Shown one piece after another: positions 29,380 through 38,986 of a DNA stretch of 47,841 nt. The position numbers and the translations under genes were made by a program. The notes beneath the pieces were generated by a model. The model was given only the letters and a program-made list of their open reading frames with translations. It searched no databases and had not been told where the DNA came from. The DNA lies in NCBI GenBank assembly GCA_030605565.1, contig JAUWIB010000074.1, forward strand, positions 1 to 47,841. The letters are read 5' to 3'. The stretch is from a bacterium. Lineage in GTDB: Bacteria > Zixibacteria > MSB-5A5 > GN15 > FEB-12. How positions within the stretch are numbered: the first letter of the stretch is position 1; each line of letters opens with the position of its first letter.

Positions 29380-30081
29380 TCATTCTCGATTGTCATCGGT
29401 TGTGGAAGGGCGATCCTCACCCGGACTCTCGTCCGTGGATTGCCCTGGCTTTGTGGTCGGTCTCGGCGGTGATGGTACGTTCTCCGGTGGCGCCGGAGCC
29501 GTCGACGGTATTGACAGATCCTCCGGTTCGGGAGGCGCGGCAGGCTGTGGAGTTATCGGCGCGACCGTCTTCGGCGTCGGGGCCGGTGGGATACTTGGCG
29601 GAGTCGATATCGGCGACACTCCCGGCACCGGCGGTGGTGGCGGCGGCGTGGCAGCAACATGAGCGGTGTCGGCCTGTGGTCCCAACGTCGATGGCGCATT
29701 ATGGGGCGCCGTGTACGCTGTGATCGGACGCACCGTCTGGCTGACAGGTTTTGTCTCCGTAGGTTCAAATCGCATCTCCAGGCCGCCGACCAACCGTGCA
29801 ATCAGGTTGTATACGGCAACCAGGACGATCCCGATGAGAGTGTGAAAAACCGCTGCAAACATCGCACCCATAATCGGCATGATCACCAGCATGATTCCGA
29901 TAGGTATTTCCGACGGATCGAAACTCCACCCATAGAAGCCTCCAAACTGAGACATACCAGCCACGAGGATTGGCAGCATCATTGCGTACATCAACCCGAG
30001 GACGAAACCGACCACCAGGTTAACGAAAAAGGATACCTTGGTAAAAGACCAGATGCGGATCGACTTCAATTCGTATCGCAT
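29380..30081 (-). CDS. Membrane protein with DUF3566-like N-terminus and proline-rich tail
   Basis: Hydrophobic N-terminal ~115 aa with 2-3 TM segments, then TPPPPPPVPGVSPISTPPSIPPAPTPKT low-complexity tail. Confidence 0.65.
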   Translation of the reverse strand: MRYELKSIRIWSFTKVSFFVNLVVGFVLGLMYAMMLPILVAGMSQFGGFYGWSFDPSEIPIGIMLVIMPIMGAMFAAVFHTLIGIVLVAVYNLIARLVGGLEMRFEPTETKPVSQTVRPITAYTAPHNAPSTLGPQADTAHVAATPPPPPPVPGVSPISTPPSIPPAPTPKTVAPITPQPAAPPEPEDLSIPSTAPAPPENVPSPPRPTTKPGQSTDESPGEDRPSTTDDNRE

Positions 30082-30191
30082 ATTTCTCTCATTGCCGGGG
30101 ACCGATCAGCCATCCTGACGGACCCATGATCCAACACTAATATGGTAGAAGTTATGCAGTACCGTGGAATAGTCAAGAAGCCGTGACCATT

Positions 30192-32300
30192 TCATGGTTT
30201 CTTGAAAATAAACCGAGCGTCCACGGCAGCACTTAGTTTTCCGTCCGGCGAGGCGATGAAGGGGTTGATGTCGATTTCCGAGAAACAGTCGAAATCTTTT
30301 ACCAGTTGCGATAGCCTCTGCAGGGTCTCGGCTATGATCTCCTGGTCTACCGGTGGTGCACCCCGAAAGCCGTTCAACAGCGGGAACGAACGCAGTGAGC
30401 GTACCATCCCTCGCGCCCCCTCGTCGGCCAGCGGAAGGATGCGAAAGGTAACGTCCTTCATAACCTCAACATAAATGCCCCCCAGTCCAAACATGATCAG
30501 CGGTCCGAATTGTGGATCAGTCGTCATCCCCATAACCGTCTCTATGCCGCCGGAGATCATCTGTTGCATGGCTACTGAAAACTCGCCCTTTTCACCAAGT
30601 TTCCTGATACGCTCTTTGAGATCACGAAACGCTTTACGGATTTCTTTGTCAGTGCGCAGATCCACCATTACGCCGCCGGCCTCTGTCTTGTGGAGGATCG
30701 GCGGCGTATTGATCTTCATCACCACCGGATATCCCAGCCGCGTAGCGGCTTTCACAGCTTCATCGGCACTGCTTGCATATCGATAGGGAGCAGCCGGAAT
30801 ACCATAGGCACACAGGATATCAATTGCTTCATCACTGACAATAGCCTCTCGGCCGTCGGCCAGAGCCTGATTAACGATTTTCTCCACCTTCGCCTTACCA
30901 ACTTTGAAAGTACGAACCTTCCCGCGCGGGCGTTGGATCCTCTCCCGGTACTTGGCCATCGTTGCCAGGGTCTTGGCGGCCGCTTCCGGAAAGATGTAAC
31001 ATGGGATACCGTGAGCACGCAAATAATCCATCCCGACCGAATCCAGCCCCACTCCCATGAAGCAGGCCAGCACCGTTTTTTTCGTTCCTTTAAGCCCTTC
31101 GCAAATACAACGGGCTACCTCAACCTGATCGATAGTTATCGGCGGGACGAATATCGGCACGATTGAATCGTACTTTCGATCATTCATAACCGCGTTGAGC
31201 GTAATCTCAAACTCCCGACCACCGGCGCCCGCCACCATATCCATCGGATTGGCAAACGATGCATCGGCAGAGATGTGCTTCTTCAGCGTTTTCACGGTAG
31301 CCGCAGAAAGCGGCGGCATCTCCATACCATTTCGAATCAGCGCATCGGTAGCCAGAATCCCTGGGCCACCGGCGTTGGTTACCACCGCCACGCGGTTGCC
31401 TTTGGGCAGCGGTTGTCGCGAAAGCGCCTGGGCTACATCAAACAATTCCTCAACCGTATCCACCCTCATCACGCCGGTCTGTTCAAACAGGGCATCTACC
31501 CCGACATCAAGGCCGGCCAGGGATCCGGTGTGCGATGATGCCGCCTTCGCTCCCAGCGAGGTGCGACCCGATTTGACCGCCACGATCGGTTTGTGCCGAC
31601 TGACCTCACGCGCGATTTCTGTGAAGTTGCGAGGGTTACCGAAATTCTCAAGGTACATCAGGATTAAATCGGTGTCGGGATCATCCTTGAAATACTCAAG
31701 CATATCATTGGACGAAATATCCGCCTTGTTGCCGATTGACGCCACCGTCGAAAAACCAAGGTCAAGATCACGAGCGATATTCATAATAGCCTCACCCATG
31801 GCGCCGGACTGGGTTATGAAACCGATACGACCGGCCTTGGGGTAGGTCTTGCCAAAAGTGGCGTTGAGCGAGACATCCGGATGAGTGTTAACAATGCCGA
31901 AGCAGTTGGGACCGATCATGCGCATCCCATATTTCCGAACTACCTCAAGAACCTCCCGTTCGCGCTTTTCACCTGCTGCGCCTACTTCCGAGAAACCAGC
32001 CGTGATCACGACGACCCCTTTGACCCCCTTCTCACCGCATTGGACCACCACCTGCTTTACGTTTTCCTTGGGTACGATTATTATGGCCAGATCCACCGCA
32101 TCGGGAACATCGAGGACGGTCGAGTACGCCTTGATCGACTGGATAACGCTCGCTTTCAGATTGACCGGAAAGACTTTGCCGTTAAACTCGGCCAGTAAAA
32201 TATTGCGCACCGTTTCACGACCGATCGAACCCTTGCGCGTAGATGCACCGATCACAGCCACCGAGCGAGGTTTGAAAATGGCGTCCAGTTGTTGTCTCAT
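30192..32300 (-). CDS. ADP-forming acyl-CoA synthetase, fused CoA-binding and ATP-grasp domains
   Basis: LDAIFKPRSVAVIGASTRKGSIGRETVRNIL...IGPNCFGIVNTHPDVSLNATF...GYPVVMKINTPPILHKTEAGGVMVDL. Confidence 0.92.
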   Translation of the reverse strand: MRQQLDAIFKPRSVAVIGASTRKGSIGRETVRNILLAEFNGKVFPVNLKASVIQSIKAYSTVLDVPDAVDLAIIIVPKENVKQVVVQCGEKGVKGVVVITAGFSEVGAAGEKREREVLEVVRKYGMRMIGPNCFGIVNTHPDVSLNATFGKTYPKAGRIGFITQSGAMGEAIMNIARDLDLGFSTVASIGNKADISSNDMLEYFKDDPDTDLILMYLENFGNPRNFTEIAREVSRHKPIVAVKSGRTSLGAKAASSHTGSLAGLDVGVDALFEQTGVMRVDTVEELFDVAQALSRQPLPKGNRVAVVTNAGGPGILATDALIRNGMEMPPLSAATVKTLKKHISADASFANPMDMVAGAGGREFEITLNAVMNDRKYDSIVPIFVPPITIDQVEVARCICEGLKGTKKTVLACFMGVGLDSVGMDYLRAHGIPCYIFPEAAAKTLATMAKYRERIQRPRGKVRTFKVGKAKVEKIVNQALADGREAIVSDEAIDILCAYGIPAAPYRYASSADEAVKAATRLGYPVVMKINTPPILHKTEAGGVMVDLRTDKEIRKAFRDLKERIRKLGEKGEFSVAMQQMISGGIETVMGMTTDPQFGPLIMFGLGGIYVEVMKDVTFRILPLADEGARGMVRSLRSFPLLNGFRGAPPVDQEIIAETLQRLSQLVKDFDCFSEIDINPFIASPDGKLSAAVDARFIFKKP

Positions 32301-32583
32301 ATTCCCTGTAATCCCTTAGTATGTTCGCGGCTTGTGTCCGTCGGCAGACCGACGAGACGATAACTCAGTTCCATTCTTATCGACCCATAACAGGCTGAAT
32401 GAACCAGCTTCGGGCAAAAAGTCAAGCGAAACTTCCGGCGACTCACCGGTCCCTACTCGAGAATGGTCGTCACTCATGGTCTATGTCGACCCACACTTAC
32501 CATTATCACATTTAACAGACGACCAAACCCACCGACGGCGGGACCGGTTTCATGATGAGCCAAACCCGAGGCCCAAGATAAAG

Positions 32584-32615
32584 TGACCCACCGAGTCCTG
32601 TGACCGGGTGGGTCA
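32584..32615 (-). terminator. Candidate hairpin downstream of ppdK
   Basis: TGACCCACC...GGTGGGTCA 9-bp stem with 14-nt loop; weak T-tract (CTTTATCTT) on the minus strand. Confidence 0.4.
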
Positions 32616-32675
32616 AATCCAAGCACATCCCGAGGCATCGCGGCGACCATTCGCCACCGGCCACATGCAGGAGTG

Positions 32676-35477
32676 CTACTTCTTCTTTGTTTTCTTCTTC
32701 TTCAGCGCGGCTTCCTTAAGCGTCGCCTGAGCTGCGGCCAATCTGGCGATGGGGACGCGATAGGGCGAACAAGACACATAGTCGAGGCCTACTCGATGGC
32801 AAAATTCAATCGAGGCGGGATCTCCACCGTGCTCACCGCAGATGCCCACTTTCAGGCCCGGGTTGGCCGCCACACCTTTGTCCCGTCCCATCTGCACCAA
32901 TTGCCCAACACCATCCTGATCTATGGTAACAAACGGATCACTCGGGAGAATACCTGTTTCCACATAATGGCCCAGGAATTTCCCGGCATCGTCACGCGAG
33001 AAACCCATGGTCATTTGGGTTAGGTCGTTGGTTCCAAAACTGAAGAAATCCGCCTCTTTCGCGACCTCACCGGCCGTCAGGGCGGCCCGAGGGATCTCGA
33101 TCATTGTGCCGATCAGGTAGTCAAGCTGCTTGATCTTGCGCTTTGCAATGACCTGGTTGGCGATTCGCTGAGCGATCTCTTTCTGGTGTTTGAATTCATT
33201 AACGTGACCGATCAACGGAATCATTATCTCCGGCTGGACTTTCTTCTTGTCTTTGGCCAGGGCACAAGCTGCCTCGATAATGGCGCGCACCTGCATCTCC
33301 GTTATCTCCGGATACATGATGCCGAGACGGCAACCCCGATGGCCGAGCATGGGATTAACCTCGGCGAGTTCATCAAGGCGTTGAATTATCTTCTCCAACG
33401 CCTCCAGCTTCTCCTCGTACTCTTCGTCCTTCTTGTCCAACGCCTCGATCCTGGCATGGATCTCTTCCTTACGCGGAAGGAACTCATGCAGCGGTGGGTC
33501 AAGGGTACGAATTGTGACCGGCATACCACCAAGCACATTGAATATCTTCTGGAAATCCTTCTTCTGCATCGGCAGCAGCTTTTCCAAAGCTTCCTGACGC
33601 TCCTCTACCGAGTCGGCGAGAATCATCTCCTGCACAATCGGGATCCTATCCTCGGCGAAGAACATGTGCTCGGTCCGGCAAAGGCCGATACCCTCAGCAC
33701 CGAACTTGACAGCCTGCATAGCGTCGCGCGGCGTATCGGCGTTGGTGCGCACCTTCAGTCGGCGCACCTCATCGGCCCACCCCATGTACTCGTTAAACTC
33801 CCCGGATAACTCCGGCTCAATAGTAGCTACTTCACCGAGGATAACCTGACCGCTCGAACCGTTGAGCGTGATCACCTCGCCCTCTTTGATGATTAGTTTG
33901 CCGATCTGGAACTGTTTTTTGGAGGCATTCACACGAATGGCCTCGGTACCGGACACACAGCACTTGCCCATGCCTCGCGCTACCACGGCGGCATGCGAAG
34001 TCATCCCACCGCGCGCGGTCAGAATACCGACAGCAGCGTTCATACCCTCGATGTCGTCGGGATTGGTCTCTTCGCGAACAAGAATAGCTGGTTTCTTCCC
34101 CTTGAGTTTGACAACAGCCTCGGCTGTGAAGTACACCTTTCCCGAAGCCGCCCCCGGCGAAGCAGGAAGACCGGTGGCGATCACATCGAACTTGGCTTTG
34201 GGATCGATACTGGGGTGCAACAACTGGTCGAGTTGCTGCGGGTCGATCCTGAGTAGCGCCTCTTCCTTGGTGATCAGCTTTTCCTTGACCATGTCGACTG
34301 CGATTTTGATCGCCGCCTGCACCGTGCGCTTACCCGTCCGCGTCTGGAGCATGTAGAGCTTCTTGTTTTCGACAGTAAACTCGAAATCCTGCACGTCGCG
34401 ATAATGCTTCTCCAGGCGGGTGGTGATGTTCTTCAATTGCTTGAATACGTCGGGCATCTCGCCGGCCAGTCGGCTGATCGGTTGCGGTGTACGAATCCCG
34501 GCCACGACATCCTCACCCTGGGCGTTCAGGAGATATTCACCATAGAACTCCTTGGCGCCGGTAGCCGGATTGCGAGTGAAACCGACACCGGTTCCGGAAT
34601 CGTTGCCCATGTTGCCGTAAACCATCGCCTGCACGTTGACCGCTGTGCCCAGATTACCCGGCAGATTCTCGATACGACGGTAGGAAATGGCGCGCGGACT
34701 ATTCCAACTACGAAACACGGCGTCGCGGGCCAGGCGCAATTGATCGTATGGATCCCGTGGAAACTCCTCGCCGGTCTTACGTTTGATTATCTGTTTGTAC
34801 TTATTGATGATAACCCTAAGATCATTAACCTGTAAAGAACTGTCCTGCTTGATGCGTCGCTCCGTCTTGATCTTGGTGATAACTTTCTCAAAGACGTCTT
34901 TGTCGATACCCAGCACAACATTGCCGAACATGGAAATAAAACGGCGGTAGTTATCCAGAGCGAAACGCATGTTACCAGTCTTCGCAGCCAACCCCTCAAC
35001 CGACTCCTCATTCAAACCAAGGTTCAACACCGTGTCCATCATTCCAGGCATTGAAAACTTCGAACCAGAGCGTACTGACACCAAAAGCGGATCGGTTGGA
35101 TCTCCAAACTTCTTGCCGATCACCTTTTCGACCCTGGCCACATACTTTGGCAGGTCCTCGTCGATCGCTTTGGGCACTTCCAGCGAATGCTCGAAGTACA
35201 GTTTGCAGACTTCCGTGGTAATCGTAAACCCTGGGGGGACAGGGATTCCGGTGTTGGTCATCTCGGCCAAACCGGCGCCTTTCCCACCAAGCAGATCTCT
35301 CATCTCAGCGTTTCCTTCAGCCTTGCCGGCACCGAAAAAATAACTGAACTTTCCCTTGGGGACCACCTTCGCCGGAGCCGTGCGGGCCTTCAGGGATTTC
35401 CTGGGGGCCGTCACTTTCTTGGCGGGTTTCTTCTTAGCCGCTGTCTTACTGGCGGCAGTAGCCTTTTTTTTGGACAT
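32676..35477 (-). CDS. ppdK: Pyruvate, phosphate dikinase with lysine-rich N- and C-terminal extensions
   Basis: YFFGAGKAEGNAEMRDLLGGKGAGLAEMTNTGIPVPPGFTITTEVC; GGMTSHAAVVARGMGKCCVSG; tails MSKKKATAASKTAAKKKPAKK... and ALKKKKTKKK. Confidence 0.95.
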   Translation of the reverse strand: MSKKKATAASKTAAKKKPAKKVTAPRKSLKARTAPAKVVPKGKFSYFFGAGKAEGNAEMRDLLGGKGAGLAEMTNTGIPVPPGFTITTEVCKLYFEHSLEVPKAIDEDLPKYVARVEKVIGKKFGDPTDPLLVSVRSGSKFSMPGMMDTVLNLGLNEESVEGLAAKTGNMRFALDNYRRFISMFGNVVLGIDKDVFEKVITKIKTERRIKQDSSLQVNDLRVIINKYKQIIKRKTGEEFPRDPYDQLRLARDAVFRSWNSPRAISYRRIENLPGNLGTAVNVQAMVYGNMGNDSGTGVGFTRNPATGAKEFYGEYLLNAQGEDVVAGIRTPQPISRLAGEMPDVFKQLKNITTRLEKHYRDVQDFEFTVENKKLYMLQTRTGKRTVQAAIKIAVDMVKEKLITKEEALLRIDPQQLDQLLHPSIDPKAKFDVIATGLPASPGAASGKVYFTAEAVVKLKGKKPAILVREETNPDDIEGMNAAVGILTARGGMTSHAAVVARGMGKCCVSGTEAIRVNASKKQFQIGKLIIKEGEVITLNGSSGQVILGEVATIEPELSGEFNEYMGWADEVRRLKVRTNADTPRDAMQAVKFGAEGIGLCRTEHMFFAEDRIPIVQEMILADSVEERQEALEKLLPMQKKDFQKIFNVLGGMPVTIRTLDPPLHEFLPRKEEIHARIEALDKKDEEYEEKLEALEKIIQRLDELAEVNPMLGHRGCRLGIMYPEITEMQVRAIIEAACALAKDKKKVQPEIMIPLIGHVNEFKHQKEIAQRIANQVIAKRKIKQLDYLIGTMIEIPRAALTAGEVAKEADFFSFGTNDLTQMTMGFSRDDAGKFLGHYVETGILPSDPFVTIDQDGVGQLVQMGRDKGVAANPGLKVGICGEHGGDPASIEFCHRVGLDYVSCSPYRVPIARLAAAQATLKEAALKKKKTKKK

Positions 35478-35551
35478 AAAGACTCCCTTTTATCTGTCCA
35501 CACATATTTTCATGGGCCAATGGTAGTCAATATGAACCGCTCAGGCAACAT

Positions 35552-35590
35552 AATAAAAGCGACTGGGAGAGCCGTCGACTTCCCAATCGC
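35552..35590 (-). terminator. Rho-independent terminator of the small basic protein gene
   Basis: Minus strand GCGATTGGGAAG...CTCCCAGTCGC followed by TTTTATTA. Confidence 0.7.
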
Positions 35591-35614
35591 CATCAATTTA
35601 GTCCCCCAAAGCGT

Positions 35615-35971
35615 TTACATCGTAAAGAAGCGTTCGCCCTTAATGATTTTTTCCAGAATGCGAACCGTTTTCTCAACCGGCGCATGCATAATGTCGGCGG
35701 TGTTGAAGGTGGTCCGCACCACTTCACGGGGGGCCGTAAAATTGGAACGCCCCCGACCACCACGAGCCTTTTTCTTGTGGGTCAGGTTGTACTGCCTTTG
35801 GTATTCCTTGGCCTTCTCTTTGTGCATTTGGTAATACCTTCGTTGGTATTCGCGTCGAGCCTCTGCTGTTGACAGCTTCCCCTTACCAGCGAACTGCTTC
35901 GTACCCGAATCAGGTTTCTCACTGGAATCCGTGCTGGGCTTGGCCGGGGTGGTCTTTCTGCTCCGAGCCAT
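35615..35971 (-). CDS. Small basic protein with a duplicated 15-aa motif and AT-hook-like segment; possible nucleic-acid binder
   Basis: REYQRRYYQMHKEKA / KEYQRQYNLTHKKKA followed by RGGRGRSN; flanked by promoter-like and terminator-like signals. Confidence 0.65.
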   Translation of the reverse strand: MARSRKTTPAKPSTDSSEKPDSGTKQFAGKGKLSTAEARREYQRRYYQMHKEKAKEYQRQYNLTHKKKARGGRGRSNFTAPREVVRTTFNTADIMHAPVEKTVRILEKIIKGERFFTM

Positions 35972-36056
35972 TACCTACCTCACTTTCCATGTGTTCGAAG
36001 GAGACTACCCATTCTCCTTACGTTCACCACCAGTGGCGTTGGTTCCTCCAGCACTG

Positions 36057-36105
36057 ACAATAGGAAAGATTTGCCTGTATGTCAAGCGTTTTCTTTGAGA
36101 AAACG
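36057..36105 (-). promoter_or_regulatory. Sigma70-like promoter with a perfect palindrome next to the -35 box
   Basis: Minus strand TTGACA (36085-36080)-N17-TATTGT (36062-36057); CGTTTTC-TTTGA-GAAAACG at 36087-36105. Confidence 0.6.
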
Positions 36106-36400
36106 AAAAAAAGTTCAGCTTAAGGTATCACCTCCTAAGCAGTTACGACATCACTCATTTTTAATTCGCGTATCGTGCGTAATCTCAATCACTTATACGG
36201 CTTCAATCCACAGGGCGTAATCCTCTGCCGGTCAACTGATTGGCGATGGCAGGCAAGTTCTTCGACATACACCCGTAGATTCCATATTAGTACCATCTGT
36301 TATACGGTTATATTCATAAAAAGGTTTAATGTGATACGGCTTGTCAAGCTTTTTGTTGACTTGAATCGTGGACACAATCTTCGATTGAAACGACTCCGAG

Positions 36401-36431
36401 AAAAATCCCACCGACCGTAGCCGGTGGGATT
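36401..36431 (-). terminator. Rho-independent terminator of the 12-gene membrane operon
   Basis: Minus strand AATCCCACCG-GCTACGGT-CGGTGGGATT-TTT; perfect 10-bp stem, 26 nt after the last stop codon. Confidence 0.88.
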
Positions 36432-36456
36432 CACCTATTTCACATATAGACTGCGT

Positions 36457-37266
36457 CTACTGAGTAGTTACCGACCGCTGTTTCAGGTAAGTTACAATCT
36501 CATAGACAACATACCCAATCATGAACAAAATAAGCGCCCAGAAAATGGCTGGGAACATGCCACTGTAGTGTTGGTTCGTCGAGTCGAAGGCAACACCACC
36601 CCAGTCAAAGGTATCCTGCAGACGATTAATGAACAGCGATATTCGCGCCATCACCGTGAACCCGAACGACGCACCGAAACCGATCATCAGTATCCAGATG
36701 CCGAACGTGGCCACGCGACCAAACACTCCGGTATGCTCCTTGGAGAAGAAGAAATAGACAATGGCCGAAATGGTGCCGACCATGATCAGCACTTGCGAGA
36801 AACCGCTGGTTACATCCAAAAGATTGAAGCCGTCGTGGCCGAAGAAATTGGCCCAGTCGATCTCCACCATCATCGCATGGAGCTGCTTGTTGACCTTGTT
36901 GGACATTTCCAGTGGAATCGCCAGGCCAGCCGAGATGCCGATATACAAAGCCATCGGCCAGCGCGAAAGCCACGAGTAGTTCTTCGAAAACCGAGCCCAC
37001 ATCAGGCAGCCGAGAATCGCCGGGATCATGTATTCCCAGTGTGACGAATTGAGATACCCAAAGTACCAATCGCCGTCCTCCAACCGCTGAAACAGTTTCG
37101 GGACCAGACCCTGGTGCCACAGGATGATGACGAAGTATCCCGCCGAAACGCCCACCACCAAATGCTCGGCGAACTTGTAAAATGGGTTGTCCTTATACAG
37201 GAAGGACATAGTGCAAAGCGTCACGAATACGCCGAAAGTCAGCCAAAGAAAACTGGTGAATTCCAT
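36457..37266 (-). CDS. Module 1 protein A: polytopic membrane protein
   Basis: MSFLYKDNPFYKFAEHLVVGVSAGY; WLSRWPMALYIGISAGL; FFFSKEHTGVFGRVATFGIWILMIGFGASFGFTVMARISLFINR; homologous to 40247-41068 and 43923-44558. Confidence 0.85.
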   Translation of the reverse strand: MEFTSFLWLTFGVFVTLCTMSFLYKDNPFYKFAEHLVVGVSAGYFVIILWHQGLVPKLFQRLEDGDWYFGYLNSSHWEYMIPAILGCLMWARFSKNYSWLSRWPMALYIGISAGLAIPLEMSNKVNKQLHAMMVEIDWANFFGHDGFNLLDVTSGFSQVLIMVGTISAIVYFFFSKEHTGVFGRVATFGIWILMIGFGASFGFTVMARISLFINRLQDTFDWGGVAFDSTNQHYSGMFPAIFWALILFMIGYVVYEIVTYLKQRSVTTQ

Positions 37267-37268
37267 TA

Positions 37269-38147
37269 CTATGCCCTCCCTTCACGTTTCATTCGCCACT
37301 TGTTGGCAAAGAAACCTACATTACCCATAACGATGAACAATATGATCACCAGGTGAGCCGGGAGTTGAACTCTCATCCCGTCCTTGGCTCGACCGGGATT
37401 GTCGGTGAGCTTCTCGTATTGGGCGGCGCCTAACAAGCCCCCCATGATCCCGATAATCTGTCCGCTGCCGAGGTACGGGTAATACTGCGCCGTCATAACA
37501 CCGGTCAGTCCGAGCGCCAGATCAAAGCCGAAGCGTCCCTGACCATAAGAAATCCAGGCGTCGGTAATGTTGCCGCCGGAAATGTCGACAACTAAATCTA
37601 CTTGATCGTAGTTGATGATACCACGCATCATCGGCACCTCATCAAGCGGTGTACCGTAGTAGTCGGTTGGATACGGCTGATTGAAGGCCTGCCCCATACC
37701 GAGAATCACTATGGCATAGTATGGTTTGTAGCCAAGGAAACAGTAGTCAACGCCGTTGACAACCTCCCGACCTTTATACATAACGCCGTTATACTCTTTG
37801 TCCCGGCTCACACTATCGGTAATATCGCGTATGGCCTGAACGCACATGCCGGGTCCGTTCATGGAAAGCGCCGTGAAGATTGTCTTGATCTTCTTACGCC
37901 AGCACTGCTCCACGAGAGCGTAGGTCATCGGATGCAATTCGGCCAGATTGTTTGGGTCGTAATCTATCGCCACCAGCACAACCGAACCTTCCGGCAGCCC
38001 TTCCACCTTGTCATAGATAGACTGGACCTCAGGCATAACGAGAATGGGCACCGAGAAGCTGGAAGCATAGGCCCAGACACAGACGATGATCAACAGCAGG
38101 AAAACCCACCGTCGGTCTAATTTCATTAGTCTTTCAAATAGTTCCAT
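37269..38147 (-). CDS. Module 1 protein B: TM-soluble domain-TM protein
   Basis: LPEGSVVLVAIDYDPNNLAELHPMTYALVEQC; GIMGGLLGAAQYEKL; AHLVIILFIVMGNVGFF; homologous to 41068-41985 and 44571-45581. Confidence 0.83.
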   Translation of the reverse strand: MELFERLMKLDRRWVFLLLIIVCVWAYASSFSVPILVMPEVQSIYDKVEGLPEGSVVLVAIDYDPNNLAELHPMTYALVEQCWRKKIKTIFTALSMNGPGMCVQAIRDITDSVSRDKEYNGVMYKGREVVNGVDYCFLGYKPYYAIVILGMGQAFNQPYPTDYYGTPLDEVPMMRGIINYDQVDLVVDISGGNITDAWISYGQGRFGFDLALGLTGVMTAQYYPYLGSGQIIGIMGGLLGAAQYEKLTDNPGRAKDGMRVQLPAHLVIILFIVMGNVGFFANKWRMKREGRA

Positions 38148-38157
38148 AGCAGCCTCC

Positions 38158-38973
38158 TCAACCTCTACCCATATAGCCGCGTTCGATGCCGAGAATAATC
38201 TTCAGCGCCGTACCGACAATTCCCAGACCGATACCGATCACGATAGCACGTTGCGCTGCCAGGTTGGGCACATTCATCAACCAGTTTGAGGCGTTGGCCA
38301 CGTACTCGGCGCCGGGTATGAACGGGTTGAAACGCGACATCACCAGCAGGGCTGCCAGCAACAGCAGCGAGGCCAGTACGTTGCGCGCCCGGAAAGCGCG
38401 ATAGGCGGCCGATGCGATGTAGAACGCCAGAAGCGAAAACATCGTCGCCAGAATCGGCATCATAATGTGGTCGAAGAATATCTCGAACATGCTGTTTTCG
38501 AGCCCTTCCGGGGTGTACAGGAAGAAGGCCCAGGCATCATCGAATATCGCCACCAGCACCGCAGCCACCAGGAGTCCCCCCGAAGCCAGCGCCCACATCC
38601 GTTTCTTGCCGGAGTCGGTAGACGCTCTGAGTCGCATCAGTGACACTATGCAGGCGCTACACAACATGATCCACAGGAAGTACAGTCCCCAGCCATCGCC
38701 GGTCTGTTGGGTAAACCCGAAGGCCATCATCATATACAGACCAACCAGCGTGATGTAGGAGTAGTTGCCTCCTTCCTTACCCTGCTTGATCTTCTCCACC
38801 GACACTTTGAACAGCGACCAGATACCCAGCGCCAGAGCGAAAATGCCTATTACAATGATCCAGTCCAACAGAAACTCGTAGACCCACTCAGACTTCTCGT
38901 GCGGTACAAAGAACTGGAACACCATGAAGATGCCGAAGATGAAGACCAGTCCGAAAGGTATTTGTCGTCTCAT
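38158..38973 (-). CDS. Module 1 protein C: polytopic membrane protein
   Basis: MRRQIPFGLVFIFGIF start after AAGGAG; ATMFSLLAFYIASAAYRAFRARN; NLAAQRAIVIGIGLGIVGTALKIILGIERGYMG. Confidence 0.83.
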   Translation of the reverse strand: MRRQIPFGLVFIFGIFMVFQFFVPHEKSEWVYEFLLDWIIVIGIFALALGIWSLFKVSVEKIKQGKEGGNYSYITLVGLYMMMAFGFTQQTGDGWGLYFLWIMLCSACIVSLMRLRASTDSGKKRMWALASGGLLVAAVLVAIFDDAWAFFLYTPEGLENSMFEIFFDHIMMPILATMFSLLAFYIASAAYRAFRARNVLASLLLLAALLVMSRFNPFIPGAEYVANASNWLMNVPNLAAQRAIVIGIGLGIVGTALKIILGIERGYMGRG

Positions 38974-38986
38974 TCCTTCATCTCCT

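Noticed and set aside
36127-36136. ATCACCTCCT string identical to a 16S rRNA 3' end
   Set aside because: No other rRNA-like sequence around it; on the minus strand it is an SD-like AGGAGGTGAT without a well-placed start codon. Not called as an rRNA fragment or RBS.
36175-36420. 81-aa plus-strand ORF downstream of the membrane operon
   Set aside because: No start context, no domain, and it runs into the minus-strand terminator hairpin.
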